Assembly: GCF_002929495.1 (NCBI RefSeq)
Contig: NZ_PJJJ01000017.1
Location: 1 to 49,113 of the forward strand
Length of the DNA stretch: 49,113 nt
Reading direction: 5' to 3'
Source of the DNA: Cryobacterium sp. Y82
Lineage (GTDB): Bacteria > Actinomycetota > Actinomycetes > Actinomycetales > Microbacteriaceae
Shown here: piece by piece, positions 9,269-17,718 of the stretch
Numbering within the stretch: the first letter of the stretch is position 1
How the letters are laid out: each line of letters begins with the position of its first letter
The notes under the pieces: model-generated
Database searches by the model: none
Seen by the model: only the letters and a program-made list of their open reading frames with translations
What the model was told of the DNA's origin: nothing
Program-made: the position numbers and the translations under genes

Positions 9269-10156
9269 ATGAAAATTCGTACCAAGTCATTCATCGCCGT
9301 AGGAGCCGTTTCACTCCTCGCCCTCAGCGGATGCGCCTCTGCTGAAACTGCCACCGTCTCCAACGGCGACAACGCCAACATGAGCCTGGCCGTATTCAAC
9401 GGCTGGGACGAGGGCATCGCCGTCTCGGAGCTGTGGAAGGCAATTCTCGACGAGAAGGGCTACAACGTCGAACTGGAATACGCCGCGGAGGCCCCCGTTT
9501 ACTCGGGCCTGTCCACCGGCGACTATGACCTCAGCATGGACATCTGGCTGCCTGACACCCACGCGTCCTACCTCGAAGAGTATGGCGATGACATTGTCGA
9601 CCTGGGTGCATGGAATACCGAATCCAAGCTCACCGTGGCTGTGAACGCGGATGCCCCGATCGACTCGCTCGCGGAGCTGGCCGACAACGCCGACCTGTTT
9701 TCTAACCGGATCGTCGGCATCGAGCCAGGCTCAGGCCTCAACCAGGCCATGGAAGAGCGGGTCATCCCGACCTACGGCCTCGACGGTATGGATAACGTGA
9801 CGTCGTCGACCGCGGGGATGCTCTCCGAACTCACGAACGCGACCGATAACGGCGACAACATTGTGGTCACCCTGTGGGAGCCACACTGGGCCTACGGAGC
9901 CTTCCCCATCAAGAACCTCGAGGACCCCGAGGGAACTCTCGAGAACATCGAGAGTATCCACTCCTATGGCAGCACCGAGTTTGAAGCTGACTTCCCGCAG
10001 GCCGCCGAGTGGATCAACAACTTCGAGATGGACCTCGATACGCTGTACTCCCTTGAAGAGGAAATGTTCGTCAACTATGACGGTCAGGACTACGCACCGA
10101 TCGTTGCCCAGTGGATCGAAGACAATCAGGAATATGTAGACGGCCTCACCAGCTAG
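9269..10156 (+). CDS. proX: Glycine betaine-binding lipoprotein of the ABC importer
   Basis: Substrate-binding protein of about 295 aa (OpuAC/ProX fold). The ATG at 9269 gives a lipoprotein signal MKIRTKSFIAVGAVSLLALSGC, with the lipidated Cys at residue 22. A longer in-frame GTG at 9176 would put 31 unlikely residues before the signal peptide. NGWDEGIAVSELWKAILDEKGY and the repeated WxP-type segments (DIWLPDTHASYLEEYG, LWEPHWAY) supply the aromatic residues that cage quaternary amines in this family. The unusually acidic mature protein fits an extracytoplasmic lipoprotein. It is the last gene of proVWX and is followed by a strong terminator. Confidence 0.9.
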   Translation: MKIRTKSFIAVGAVSLLALSGCASAETATVSNGDNANMSLAVFNGWDEGIAVSELWKAILDEKGYNVELEYAAEAPVYSGLSTGDYDLSMDIWLPDTHASYLEEYGDDIVDLGAWNTESKLTVAVNADAPIDSLAELADNADLFSNRIVGIEPGSGLNQAMEERVIPTYGLDGMDNVTSSTAGMLSELTNATDNGDNIVVTLWEPHWAYGAFPIKNLEDPEGTLENIESIHSYGSTEFEADFPQAAEWINNFEMDLDTLYSLEEEMFVNYDGQDYAPIVAQWIEDNQEYVDGLTS

Positions 10157-10167
10157 TCAGTACGTGC

Positions 10168-10202
10168 AGAGGGCCCGTGCCAGTTTGGCACGGGCCCTCT
10201 TT
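10168..10202 (+). terminator. Terminator of proVWX
   Basis: A perfect 15-bp stem (AGAGGGCCCGTGCCA with TGGCACGGGCCCTCT) with a GTT loop, ending in TCTTT, 11 bp after the proX stop. Confidence 0.92.
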
Positions 10203-10679
10203 GCGACCAGATCGCTGCGTTCGGTACGGACTCGGGCCTGTCCGAGGCAACAGTCGACGTTCTCATTAGTATCCTTGGGCGATATCGACAAGCGTCGCGG
10301 TCGAATACGCACGTACTTCATTTCCTTCACAGGGGTGCTCGAGACCCTATCGCTTGAAGGAATCGATCTCTGTCCTCGATGGACAACGGTGCTGATTGCT
10401 TGACCGGAGATCCCGGCGACTACCCGTTAAACGTGACATCGCAGGGATCGCATCGGGCAGGAAGCCTCTTGTAAACACACACACAAAACGCTCGGTGGGG
10501 ATGACCCCGCCCGAGCGTTTGGTGCACTTGTAGACTATCTGTACGGCAAATCGGCCGTTCTCCTGGACGGACAAATCCCATGACTCAACGCGGTTATTGG
10601 AAGTACGATCTTGAGTCGCGGCTTCTTGCTGCGTTGGGTCCGAATTTGAGTCGAAGAGTCAGCTCAGTCCTGGCGTTCT
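10203..10679. other. Non-coding stretch, no gene supported
   Basis: About 475 bp with no convincing coding frame; short frames here lack ribosome sites and recognisable motifs. It holds one clear hairpin (10486-10520) and an inverted GACTCAA / TTGAGTC pair near 10581-10617. TTGAGTCG recurs close by, without a known meaning. Confidence 0.6.
10486..10520 (-). terminator. Hairpin, possible terminator for the secreted-protein gene
   Basis: AAACGCTCGG..GGGG pairs with CCCC..CCGAGCGTTT around an ATGA loop, with a 2-nt mismatch. Read on the minus strand the hairpin is followed by TTTTGTGTGTG, a fair U-tract. It lies about 160 bp past the stop of the minus-strand secreted-protein gene. Confidence 0.6.
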
Positions 10680-11390
10680 CTAGAAGTCTCCCTGGCGAAG
10701 CCCGCTGCTGTCGACGTAGGCTAAAGCGGACGAATGTCCGCCGCCGCCACCGTTTAAGTTGTAGTCGAAGCCAGACTCAGCAATGGCGGGGTTTCCGCTC
10801 TGCTTGACAATTGAAACACTGCCATTGCCATAGCTTCCGTAGTATACGTCGGCCTTAAATCCATACACGGCGTCGATTTGGCCAAATCCAGCGCCGCCTG
10901 GAACGAAGCGGTGGTCCATTACGTAGGACATCCACGAGATGGAATCCTCAAATCGGACGGTGCATCCAGTTCGAACCTCGTAGCTGCCAGCGGTCGAGTT
11001 CGAGCACGATGTCACACCGGATGCATTGGTACTCGCACCTGATTTTGCCGTCGAGTCCGTGCCCTGTTCCGTCTCCTGCGTGCGGTAGGACCCATCTGAG
11101 AATGTGGCCATGGAAATATTCCAGCCATTCTCGACTCGTTCATCAATGCGGACGGGCACAGCGTCATCGTCGGAAGATTCTAAAACGCCACCAGAATCAA
11201 GTGTTGCAAGAATTGCGCTGCGCTGGTCGGCGGGAATATTGCTCTCGATGAGATGCGTTTCCACGTCTGCACGATCATGAGGGCTAATGCCACTCGACTG
11301 CCCATCCTGAGCGTTTGCGGCGGGTCCCACGAGCGCGGTCATGGCCAATGCGATGACGGTAGCGGTTAGCCCGATTTTCATGTGATTCAT
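10680..11390 (-). CDS. Secreted protein of unknown function
   Basis: Protein of 236 aa with an N-terminal signal peptide (basic start, hydrophobic LTATVIALAMTALV, cleavage near AANA-QDG). I do not recognise the family. After the signal comes a helical acidic segment (HDRADVETHLIESNIPADQR), a Ser/Thr/Gly-rich linker (about residues 105-125), then two cysteines (SCSN, TGCT) that could form a disulfide. The C-terminal half is rich in Tyr/Gly and looks beta-structured (YGFKADVYYGSYGNGSVSIV, NGGGGGHSSALAYVD). Codon use is less GC-biased than in its neighbours. It is transcribed alone. ATG 11390 is chosen; a second Met 9 nt downstream is possible. Confidence 0.75.
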   Translation of the reverse strand: MNHMKIGLTATVIALAMTALVGPAANAQDGQSSGISPHDRADVETHLIESNIPADQRSAILATLDSGGVLESSDDDAVPVRIDERVENGWNISMATFSDGSYRTQETEQGTDSTAKSGASTNASGVTSCSNSTAGSYEVRTGCTVRFEDSISWMSYVMDHRFVPGGAGFGQIDAVYGFKADVYYGSYGNGSVSIVKQSGNPAIAESGFDYNLNGGGGGHSSALAYVDSSGLRQGDF

Positions 11391-11609
11391 ATTTGTCTCG
11401 TTCCTGTCAGCTCCCCCAGAAGGGCGAAGAGTCGCCTCGTCAACCGGGAAATGTTCGGTCGAAATACCATTTCAGGCTGTCATCTGTTGAGAATTATGTC
11501 GCATGTTTTGGTCAACTCACAGCTATTCTTCAGTTTGCAGATATTGATTTCTCAGACGGTTTTGTCGGCTGTATGCGCCCAAGATCCCCGGCTGGTGACG
11601 GATTCCGCA
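11391..11609. promoter_or_regulatory. Upstream region of the secreted-protein gene
   Basis: About 220 bp, noticeably AT-richer than the surroundings and without a supported gene. It should contain the promoter for the minus-strand secreted protein; I cannot place its boxes confidently. Confidence 0.35.
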
Positions 11610-11649
11610 CAGAGAACGGCCCGCGTCCTCGGACGCGGGCCGTTCTCTG
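11610..11649. terminator. Long perfect hairpin between minus-strand genes
   Basis: CAGAGAACGGCCCGCGTCC and GGACGCGGGCCGTTCTCTG form a 19-bp perfect inverted repeat around TC. It follows the stop of the VOC gene by about 12 bp on the minus strand, where a terminator is expected. No strong U-run follows on either strand. Confidence 0.75.
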
Positions 11650-11661
11650 TCTGCGGCAAAC

Positions 11662-12035
11662 CTAGTCGCCCTTTGGCAACTCCTGCAACGCCCAGGTGGT
11701 GCCGTCCGGGTCGGCGAAGTAGACGAACCGGCCCCATTCCTGCTCGTCCACCGGTTCGACCTGCACCCCGTGGTCCAGCAGATGCCGCCGTGCTTCGTCG
11801 GCGTTCGGCACGACGATCTGAATTCCCTTCTGGGAGCCCGGCTCCATCTCGGTGATACCGACGCCGAGCACAATGGAAGAGGCCGAGCCCGGCGGGGTGA
11901 GTTGTACAAAACGCAGGTTCTCATTGACGACGACGGCGTCGTAGTCGGCGTTGAAACCGATCTGGTCGACGTAGAATGCCTTCGCCGGTCGACGTCGGTG
12001 ACCGGTACGGCGACGAGTTCAATTTTCCAGTCCAT
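11662..12035 (-). pseudogene. VOC (glyoxalase-fold) family protein with a one-base frameshift
   Basis: The start at 12035 (MDWKIELVAVPVTDVDR) and the end (IQIVVPNADEARRHLLDHGV ... FVYFADPDGTTWALQELP) belong to one VOC-superfamily protein of about 124 aa, but lie in different frames. Shifting frame near 11983-11987 restores KAFYVDQIGFNADYDAV and the rest of the fold, so one base appears to be missing after the DVDR codons. VOC proteins include glyoxalases, dioxygenases and resistance proteins; the exact role is unknown. A GGAAGGG ribosome site precedes the start. Either a recent knock-out or a sequence error. Confidence 0.8.
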
Positions 12036-12103
12036 TTAGTCATCCCTTCCTGTCCGCAACCATGCTGACCGTTTTGTCGTCGTGGTCAGGGCGCTGGGAA
12101 CAG

Positions 12104-12140
12104 AAAACGCCGCCCACCGACCGATAGTCGATGGGCGGCG
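12104..12140 (-). terminator. Terminator of the DUF1801 gene
   Basis: CGCCGCCCA (12108-12116) pairs with TGGGCGGCG (12132-12140). On the minus strand the stem is followed by TTTTCTG. It lies 12 bp past the DUF1801 stop. Confidence 0.8.
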
Positions 12141-12152
12141 AACCGCTGGGTG

Positions 12153-12659
12153 CTATGCGGCTTCGAGCTCGCGCACCTGCTGCAGCCAGCTGTCGAACAG
12201 CGCCTCGTCGAAGTCGTCAACGCTCTTCAGCTTGTACTCGCTCATCTCCGCCGAACCGCTCGCGTTGAGCTTGCCTGAGTCATCTGTGATGGCTTGGCCG
12301 CGCCAGAACAACACGGTCACAAAAGTCGGATATGCCTTGAACCCAGCTACCGGTAGGTCATCCTCGAGCCAGACCGGATGCCCGTGCCACAGTTCCGTCG
12401 ATGTCTCCGGCAGACCCAAGTCGAATTTGTCGCGGAGCAGCCTGACGACGCTTGCCAGCGGCTCGGTGGGAGCGGCAACATACTCGTCAATGGTCGTTGG
12501 CTTGAGCGCGGATGCGACGGGTGCCGGAGCGGCAACCTGAAATTTGGTGGGAGTGGACGTGGTAGGGAGTGTGGATGTCAGGTGAATAGCCTCTTTCGGT
12601 GGTCGAATCCACGCCTGGCCGGTGCCGGGCATGTTGGTACCTGCATTCCACACTGTCAC
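12153..12659 (-). CDS. DUF1801 domain protein
   Basis: Up to 168 aa. The C-terminal 110 residues match the DUF1801/YdhG-like fold: TIDEYVAAPTEPLASVVRLL, then WHGHPVWLEDDLPVAGFKAY, VTVLFWRGQAI, and LNASGSAEMSEYKLKSVDD. The family is small and cytosolic; some members are described as iron-chaperone-like, but no reaction is established. The start is uncertain. GTG 12659 gives a poorly conserved N-terminus, and the best ribosome site (AAAGAGG, about 12580) sits before codons that are not usual starts. Monocistronic, with its own terminator. Confidence 0.75.
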   Translation of the reverse strand: MTVWNAGTNMPGTGQAWIRPPKEAIHLTSTLPTTSTPTKFQVAAPAPVASALKPTTIDEYVAAPTEPLASVVRLLRDKFDLGLPETSTELWHGHPVWLEDDLPVAGFKAYPTFVTVLFWRGQAITDDSGKLNASGSAEMSEYKLKSVDDFDEALFDSWLQQVRELEAA

Positions 12660-12710
12660 GCCGGTGCACCCTGAGGCTGGGCAGACACTCAGGAACCGAT
12701 CCGCGCTGGG

Positions 12711-12756
12711 TAAAAAAATGCACCGCCCGTCACCCCAAAGGTTGACGGGCGGTGCA
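12711..12756 (-). terminator. Rho-independent terminator of the FKBP gene
   Basis: TGCACCGCCCGTCA (12719-12732) and TGACGGGCGGTGCA (12743-12756) form a perfect 14-bp stem. On the minus strand it is followed by a run of seven T (TAAAAAAA on the plus strand, 12711-12718). It sits 12 bp past the stop. Confidence 0.95.
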
Positions 12757-12767
12757 CGCGTGACAGG

Positions 12768-13769
12768 CTACCCGGCGGGCGTCGCCGCCGTGCCTACAAT
12801 GTCGACGACGAACACGAGGGTGTCGGTTCCGCTGATGCCGGCACTTTCCTGGCCGGCCTCACCATAGCCCTCGCTCGGAGGCAGAACGGCGATCACCTGG
12901 GATCCAACGGTCTGGCCCACGAGCGCAGCACCGAAGCCCGGAACAACCTGACTGGTGACAAAGGTTGTCGGTCCAACGGTGGTCCAGGACGAGTCGAAGG
13001 TTTTTCCGGTGGCCCAGACAACTCCGGTGTATTCGACCGATACGGTGTCTCCGTCGGCGACGACGGCGCCGTCACCGAGCTTCAGGGTCGAGATCTGCAG
13101 CTCGGCTGGCGCCTCGGCGTCGGGAACGGTGATGGTCGGGGCACCGTCTTTGGCGAGTTCAACGGTGGGCAGGCCCGGTACAGCCGGCTGGTCCACCCCG
13201 TCAGCGCGGTCGGCCAGGTTCGTGATCGAGATGACGTCGATGACGAACACGACGGAGTCTCCGGCGGCGATTTTAAGCTGTTCAGCGCCGTCTGCGCCGA
13301 ACGCGTCGCCCGCTGTGCTGACGGTGACGATGCGATCGCCTTCAACAGAACAGTTGACGGCCCGCACCAAGCCGGGGAGGAACGTTGCGCCCACCGTGAT
13401 GGTCTCGCTGGCGCCACTGGTCGGGTACGTCGTCTCCTGTACGGTCGCTCCAGTCGTGCCGTTGTACACGGAGAGTGATGCCCCGACCAACGAGCCGCCG
13501 GACGCTTCGGTGGTGCCAGCGCCCTCGATGGCAACCGTGCGCTGGGTGGACGTCGGGTCAAGCGGCTCATCAAATTTGACCGTGGGTACGGCACCGAAGT
13601 CGCCGGTCACATCGACAGCGTCGGAAACTGTGCCGGGTGCCGTGCATTCGCTGTAGGCAGCGTCGGGGGCAGAAGCCAAATCCGTTGCTTCGGGGGTGTC
13701 GCTGCTGCCGCAAGCGGTGAGGGCGAGAGTGAGGCCCACGATGGTGAGCAGGGCAGGGATTTTCGACAC
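12768..13769 (-). CDS. FKBP-type peptidyl-prolyl isomerase lipoprotein
   Basis: About 333 aa, predicted surface lipoprotein. The GTG at 13767-13769 follows AAAGAGG at 4-5 nt and gives a lipoprotein signal ending LALTAC, lipidated at Cys20. The C-terminal domain is a clear FKBP: VSVEYTGVVWATGKTFDSSW, VVPGFGAALVGQTVGSQVIA, LPPSEGYGEAG, DTLVFVVDIV. The middle looks like a second, diverged FKBP-like module (ETITVGATFLPGLV..., DSVVFVIDVISI) without a full active site. The role is folding of exported proteins by proline isomerisation. An in-frame ATG at 13838 would add 23 residues and spoil the signal peptide. Confidence 0.92.
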   Translation of the reverse strand: MSKIPALLTIVGLTLALTACGSSDTPEATDLASAPDAAYSECTAPGTVSDAVDVTGDFGAVPTVKFDEPLDPTSTQRTVAIEGAGTTEASGGSLVGASLSVYNGTTGATVQETTYPTSGASETITVGATFLPGLVRAVNCSVEGDRIVTVSTAGDAFGADGAEQLKIAAGDSVVFVIDVISITNLADRADGVDQPAVPGLPTVELAKDGAPTITVPDAEAPAELQISTLKLGDGAVVADGDTVSVEYTGVVWATGKTFDSSWTTVGPTTFVTSQVVPGFGAALVGQTVGSQVIAVLPPSEGYGEAGQESAGISGTDTLVFVVDIVGTAATPAG

Positions 13770-13903
13770 GGGGCCTCTTTCGAGATCGTAGGTGCGGGAA
13801 TTTAAATATTGGGGTGGCATGAACGGCCAAGGTCTCACTCTGCCACGATTCGCCTATGAACCGCCTGAGTGGATGCCCCGGTGTGCCGCCCGGGCGGAAC
13901 CGG

Positions 13904-14497
13904 TCAGTCGTCGAGGCCGCGGGCGATCAGGGCCTCGCCCAACGCATCCGCTGCGTAGAGCGAGCGCACCACGACCGGAACGGCGATCGACAGGAGTGAG
14001 CCCCGCGTCCCGCGGGCTGTGCGGGCCTCGAGTACCTCGCGCACGATATCGCTCACCAGGGGAATACAGCGGATGGTGAGCGCAACGAGCAATCCCACCC
14101 GGTCGGCGTCGATGAACCGGCGGAACGGGCGTAGCAGCTTCTGGAACGCTTCGAGCACGGCGGTGACCGTTGTGGTCATCGTGAACAGGGCCGCGAGAGC
14201 CACCGCCACGATCAGCCGGCCCGCCATGAGAGCGGCGAGCATCCAGCCGGAAAGCAAGCCCTGGATCGGCACCGCGATCAGCAGAACCAGCACAATCGGG
14301 GCGATCTGGGCTGCGGCTGCCCGCACCGGAACGCGGGCAGCCAGAAATAGCAGCGTCACGCCGACCGCCGCGCCACTGACGACCCACAAATCGGGCGAAG
14401 TTCCGATCAGCACGACGCAGAGCGAGAGTAGAAACAGCTTGAGCAGAGTGGGCGCACGGTGAATGAGCGAGGTGCCGGGGCTGTACAGGCCGATCAT
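13904..14497 (-). CDS. bioN: ECF transporter T component, biotin type (BioN)
   Basis: Transmembrane coupling protein of about 197 aa in an energy-coupling-factor importer. It starts MIGLYSPGTSLIHRAPTLLK, typical of EcfT, has four to five hydrophobic segments, and carries the cytoplasmic coupling motifs LEARTARGTRG and EALIARGL (Ala-Arg-Gly signatures that dock on the ATPase). An in-frame start at 14563 would add 22 hydrophilic residues overlapping bioM, so ATG 14497 is preferred. Last gene of bioY-bioM-bioN, 10 bp after bioM. Confidence 0.9.
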   Translation of the reverse strand: MIGLYSPGTSLIHRAPTLLKLFLLSLCVVLIGTSPDLWVVSGAAVGVTLLFLAARVPVRAAAAQIAPIVLVLLIAVPIQGLLSGWMLAALMAGRLIVAVALAALFTMTTTVTAVLEAFQKLLRPFRRFIDADRVGLLVALTIRCIPLVSDIVREVLEARTARGTRGSLLSIAVPVVVRSLYAADALGEALIARGLDD

Positions 14498-14507
14498 TTG
14501 CCGCTGC

Positions 14508-15188
14508 TCACTGCAGCAGGGCGCGGTAGGACGCCAGAGATTGCGCGGGCGCTCCGTCGGCAACGACCGCGCCCTCTTCGATCACGATCACCCGGTCGAA
14601 TTCTTCGACCAGGTGCAGGTGGTGGGTGACGACGATGACCTGCTGGGGGAGTGTCTGCAACAGCTCGCCGATGCGTCGGGCATTTCGAGCGTCGAGCAGG
14701 GTGGTTGGCTCGTCGGCGACGATCGTGGCCGGCTTCGCCACGAGCACGGCGGCAAGGGCGAGCAGCTGCTTTTGCCCGCCGGAGAGGCGGTGCGCCGGGT
14801 GCTCGGCGTGCTCGCTCAGACCGAACTGGTCCAGGGCCGCTGCCGTGCGCTCAGCAATTTCGGCGGGAGATAAACCGCGCCGGCGCAGGGTGAACGCCAC
14901 GTCTTCCTGCACGGTGGGCATCACGATCTGGTTGTCGGGATTCGTGAAAATAAACCCCACCTTGCGGCGCACCTCACGGGCATGGCGGGCCACGTCGAGC
15001 CCGTCCACCGTCACGGTTCCGCTCGTCGGCGTGACGAGCCCATTGATCATGCGCACAAGCGTGGACTTGCCCGAACCGTTGGCGCCGACGATGCCGATGC
15101 GGTGCTCGGTCAGGCTGAGGTTCACGTCGCGCAGCACCCTGCGCTCACCGAACGACTGCCCGACCTGGTCGAAGCGGATGATGCTCAC
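14508..15188 (-). CDS. bioM: ECF transporter ATPase, biotin type (BioM)
   Basis: ABC ATPase of 226 aa. Walker A GANGSGKST, Q-loop FIFTNPDNQIVMPTV (the NPDNQ form is typical of ECF ATPases), signature LSGGQKQLLALAAVL, Walker B TIVADEPTTLLD and the switch His VVTHHLHLV. Position between bioY and bioN, with a GTGA overlap with bioY, identifies it as the dedicated biotin ATPase, since a general EcfA pair would not normally sit here. It powers biotin uptake at the membrane. Confidence 0.92.
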   Translation of the reverse strand: MSIIRFDQVGQSFGERRVLRDVNLSLTEHRIGIVGANGSGKSTLVRMINGLVTPTSGTVTVDGLDVARHAREVRRKVGFIFTNPDNQIVMPTVQEDVAFTLRRRGLSPAEIAERTAAALDQFGLSEHAEHPAHRLSGGQKQLLALAAVLVAKPATIVADEPTTLLDARNARRIGELLQTLPQQVIVVTHHLHLVEEFDRVIVIEEGAVVADGAPAQSLASYRALLQ

Positions 15189-15787
15189 GCTAGCGGCCGG
15201 TGACCCTTCGCGATCAGGCCAGGGTAAGCCTTGTGCACCTGGCGTGCAACGAGCACGGTCACGACGACCTTGATCAGGTCTCCGGGAATGAAGGCGACGT
15301 TTAGGCCGAGCGTGGTCCAGAGCGGTAGGCCGAGGTTCAAAGCCATGACCGGAATGCCGATCAGGTAGACCGCGACGATGCCGCCGAGAATCGTGGCGCC
15401 GAGGGCCAGCCAGAACGGATACTTCGGCAGCAGACGGGCGGTGAGATAACCGGTGACGAAGGCCCCGAGCAACCAGCCGTAGAGGTAGCCGGCCGCCGGG
15501 CTCACCGTGAACACGCCGATCCCGCCGCGCGCTCCGGCGAGCAGGGGCAGACCGACCGCTGTCAGAACGAGGAACAACAGCACGGCGAGGGTTCCCTTGC
15601 GCGGGCCAAGAATCGCCCCGGCGAACATTACGCCGAGCGATTGCAGGGTGATCGGCACTGGCCCGATGTTGAGCGGGCCGGCCAGTCCGAGCGCAGCGAT
15701 AAGGGCGGCAAAAATGGCGATCTGGGCTAGGTCGCGGGCGGGCAGAAGGCGCTTGGTCGGGGCGCTCACACGGGTGGTATCGGTCAT
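15185..15787 (-). CDS. bioY: Biotin-binding S component BioY
   Basis: Six-helix membrane S component of about 200 aa. Family signatures: PITLQSLGVMFAGAILGPRKG, AGARGGIGVFTVSPAAGYLYG and FIPGDLIKVVVTVLVA, which line the biotin pocket and the PGD region. ATG 15787 is chosen because relatives begin shortly before the first helix; a GTG at 15811 would add 8 residues. First gene of the operon bioY-bioM-bioN. No biotin synthesis genes are in the window, which suggests, but does not prove, dependence on uptake. Confidence 0.94.
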   Translation of the reverse strand: MTDTTRVSAPTKRLLPARDLAQIAIFAALIAALGLAGPLNIGPVPITLQSLGVMFAGAILGPRKGTLAVLLFLVLTAVGLPLLAGARGGIGVFTVSPAAGYLYGWLLGAFVTGYLTARLLPKYPFWLALGATILGGIVAVYLIGIPVMALNLGLPLWTTLGLNVAFIPGDLIKVVVTVLVARQVHKAYPGLIAKGHRPLA

Positions 15788-15861
15788 GGTTTCAAATCTA
15801 GAATTCGGCACCCACCCGCCGCTGAAGAATACCTACAACAAAACACCACGAACTGTAGAGG

Positions 15862-15881
15862 TCGTGATCGGGATCACGACC
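15862..15881. promoter_or_regulatory. Perfect 9-bp palindrome upstream of bioY
   Basis: GTCGTGATC-GG-GATCACGAC. It overlaps the stop codon of the GH15 gene and lies 75 bp upstream of the bioY start on the same strand. It may be a terminator stem (no U-run is seen) or an operator for bioYMN. It does not match a BirA or BioQ consensus that I can recall. Confidence 0.4.
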
Positions 15882-17649
15882 CGGCGGCCATAATTGCATC
15901 CGCTGCCCGAACCAGGGCCAGGTGTGAGAGGGCTTGCGGGGTGTTGCCCATCTGGTGTCCGTTGGTCACGTCGTACTCCTCCGACAGCAGCCCGACGTCG
16001 TTCACGAAGCCGAGCAGCCGGTTCATGAGCGCATTGGCATCGTCAAGTCGTCCTGACGTGGCGTATTGCTCAACCATCCAGAAGGAGCAGGCCAGAAACG
16101 GATGCTCGCCCGGCGGCAATCCGTCGACCGCGGCGTGGGTGCGGTACCGCAGCAGCAGCCCATCTCGCATGAGGTCGGCCTCGATCGCGGCCACGGTACC
16201 GAGCATGCGTGGATCGGTGGGTGCGCAGAACCCGACCTGCGGGAGTACGAGCAGCGAGGCATCCACTTCGGTGCTGCCCAAGTACTGCATATAGCTGTTT
16301 CGAGCCACGTCAAAAGCGCGGGTCTCGATGTCGGTACGTACCTCGTCGCGCAGGGACTTCCAACGGTCGAGCGGACCATCGAGGCCGCACTCTTCAATGC
16401 CTCGCACCGCGCGGTCGAAGGCGGCCCAGACCATTACGCGCGAGTGGGTGAATTCCCGGGGCTGGCCGCGTACCTCCCAAATGCCCTGGTCGGCACGGCG
16501 CCAGTTCTTCTCGAGAAAGCTCATCAGGGCCCGCTGCAGCGGCCAGGAGAACTCGTTCTCGCGCACGCCCGCAGCACGAGCGGCATGCAAGGCCACCATC
16601 ACCTCGCCGATCACGTCGGATTGGAACTGGTCGACCGCGCCGTTTCCCACGCGCACGGGGGAGGAGCCCTTGTAGCCCGGCAGGCCGGTCAGTTCATGCT
16701 CGGGCAGGTAGCGCTCGCCGGAGAGGCCGTACATGATCTGCACGTCGCCCGGGTCGCCGGCAATGGCGCGCAGCAGCCAGGCTCGCCAGGCGTCGGCCTC
16801 CAACTCGTAACCGTGGCTGAGCAGAACCTCGAGTGTGAGCGAAGCGTCGCGGAGCCAGACGTAGCGGTAGTCCCAGTTGCGGGTGCCGCCGATCTGCTCG
16901 GGCAGTGAGGTCGTGGCAGCCGCCACAATGCCGCCGGTTCGCTCATGAGTCAGCGCACGCAGCACCAGCAGGGAACGCACCACCTGGGCGCGCAAGGGTC
17001 CCTGATGGCTGCAACACGACGCCCATTTCTGCCACCAGGCGCAGGTCTCGGCGTGGGCAGAATCGATGTCGATGGCGGGCGGAGTATCGCGGTGTGAGGG
17101 ATACCAGGTCATGTGCGCGTCAATCGTGTCCCCGGTCGTGACGTCGAAATGGGACACGTGGCGGTGGTCGGCGGCGCGCAGCTCAGGGCCGCGCATCACG
17201 ACGGCGTCGGGTCCGGCAATCGCAACGAGGCCCCGTACCGCTTCGCCCTTGAGCTGGCGCACCCACGGCATGATCGTGGCATAGCCAAAGCGGATGCGCA
17301 GATCCTGCGTCATGTGCACCGTGCCGCTGATGCCGCGCACCCGGCGCACCAGATCGGCCCGGCCGTCACCGTGCGGCATGAAGTCGAGTACCTCGACCCG
17401 GCCGGTGGCCGTGGTCCACACCGTTGACAGCACGAAAGTATCGCCCTGATAGCTGCGGGTTGAAGTGGCGGTTGAGTCGGCCGGGGCCAACAGCCACCGA
17501 CCGTCATTCTCATTGCCGAGGAGCGCTGCGAACATCGAGGCGGAGTCATAGCGCGGCAGGCACAGCCAGTCGATGCTGCCGTCCCGACCGACTAGCGCCG
17601 CCGAGTGACAGTCACTGATGAGTGCGTAGTCCTCGATATTGAGTGCCAT
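15874..17649 (-). CDS. GH15 glycoside hydrolase (glucoamylase/trehalase-like)
   Basis: Protein of 591 aa with the bacterial GH15 layout: an N-terminal trehalase-like domain (IEDYALISDCHSAALVGRDG, SIDWLCLPRYDS) and a catalytic (alpha/alpha)6 barrel. NWDYRYVWLRDASLTLEVL is the family hallmark, and the segment around QIMYGLSGERYLPEHELTGL follows it. Actinobacterial members include trehalases and alpha-glucan hydrolases. The fused trehalose-phosphate synthase/phosphatase less than 1 kb away makes trehalose turnover a reasonable inference. No signal peptide, so it is cytoplasmic. Confidence 0.9.
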   Translation of the reverse strand: MALNIEDYALISDCHSAALVGRDGSIDWLCLPRYDSASMFAALLGNENDGRWLLAPADSTATSTRSYQGDTFVLSTVWTTATGRVEVLDFMPHGDGRADLVRRVRGISGTVHMTQDLRIRFGYATIMPWVRQLKGEAVRGLVAIAGPDAVVMRGPELRAADHRHVSHFDVTTGDTIDAHMTWYPSHRDTPPAIDIDSAHAETCAWWQKWASCCSHQGPLRAQVVRSLLVLRALTHERTGGIVAAATTSLPEQIGGTRNWDYRYVWLRDASLTLEVLLSHGYELEADAWRAWLLRAIAGDPGDVQIMYGLSGERYLPEHELTGLPGYKGSSPVRVGNGAVDQFQSDVIGEVMVALHAARAAGVRENEFSWPLQRALMSFLEKNWRRADQGIWEVRGQPREFTHSRVMVWAAFDRAVRGIEECGLDGPLDRWKSLRDEVRTDIETRAFDVARNSYMQYLGSTEVDASLLVLPQVGFCAPTDPRMLGTVAAIEADLMRDGLLLRYRTHAAVDGLPPGEHPFLACSFWMVEQYATSGRLDDANALMNRLLGFVNDVGLLSEEYDVTNGHQMGNTPQALSHLALVRAADAIMAAGS

Positions 17650-17718
17650 CAGGCCATACTGTCAGCACCAGGGTGAGAATGGGCCGACGATCGAACGCCG
17701 AAATTGTCGCCGATTCGG

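Noticed and set aside
10164..10403. A 79-aa frame after proX
   Set aside because: It begins inside the proVWX terminator hairpin and shows no motif.
10580..10807. A possible 75-aa gene starting MTQRGYWKYDLES
   Set aside because: It overlaps the 3' end of the secreted-protein gene, lacks a ribosome site, and turns into an Arg/Ser-rich shadow sequence.
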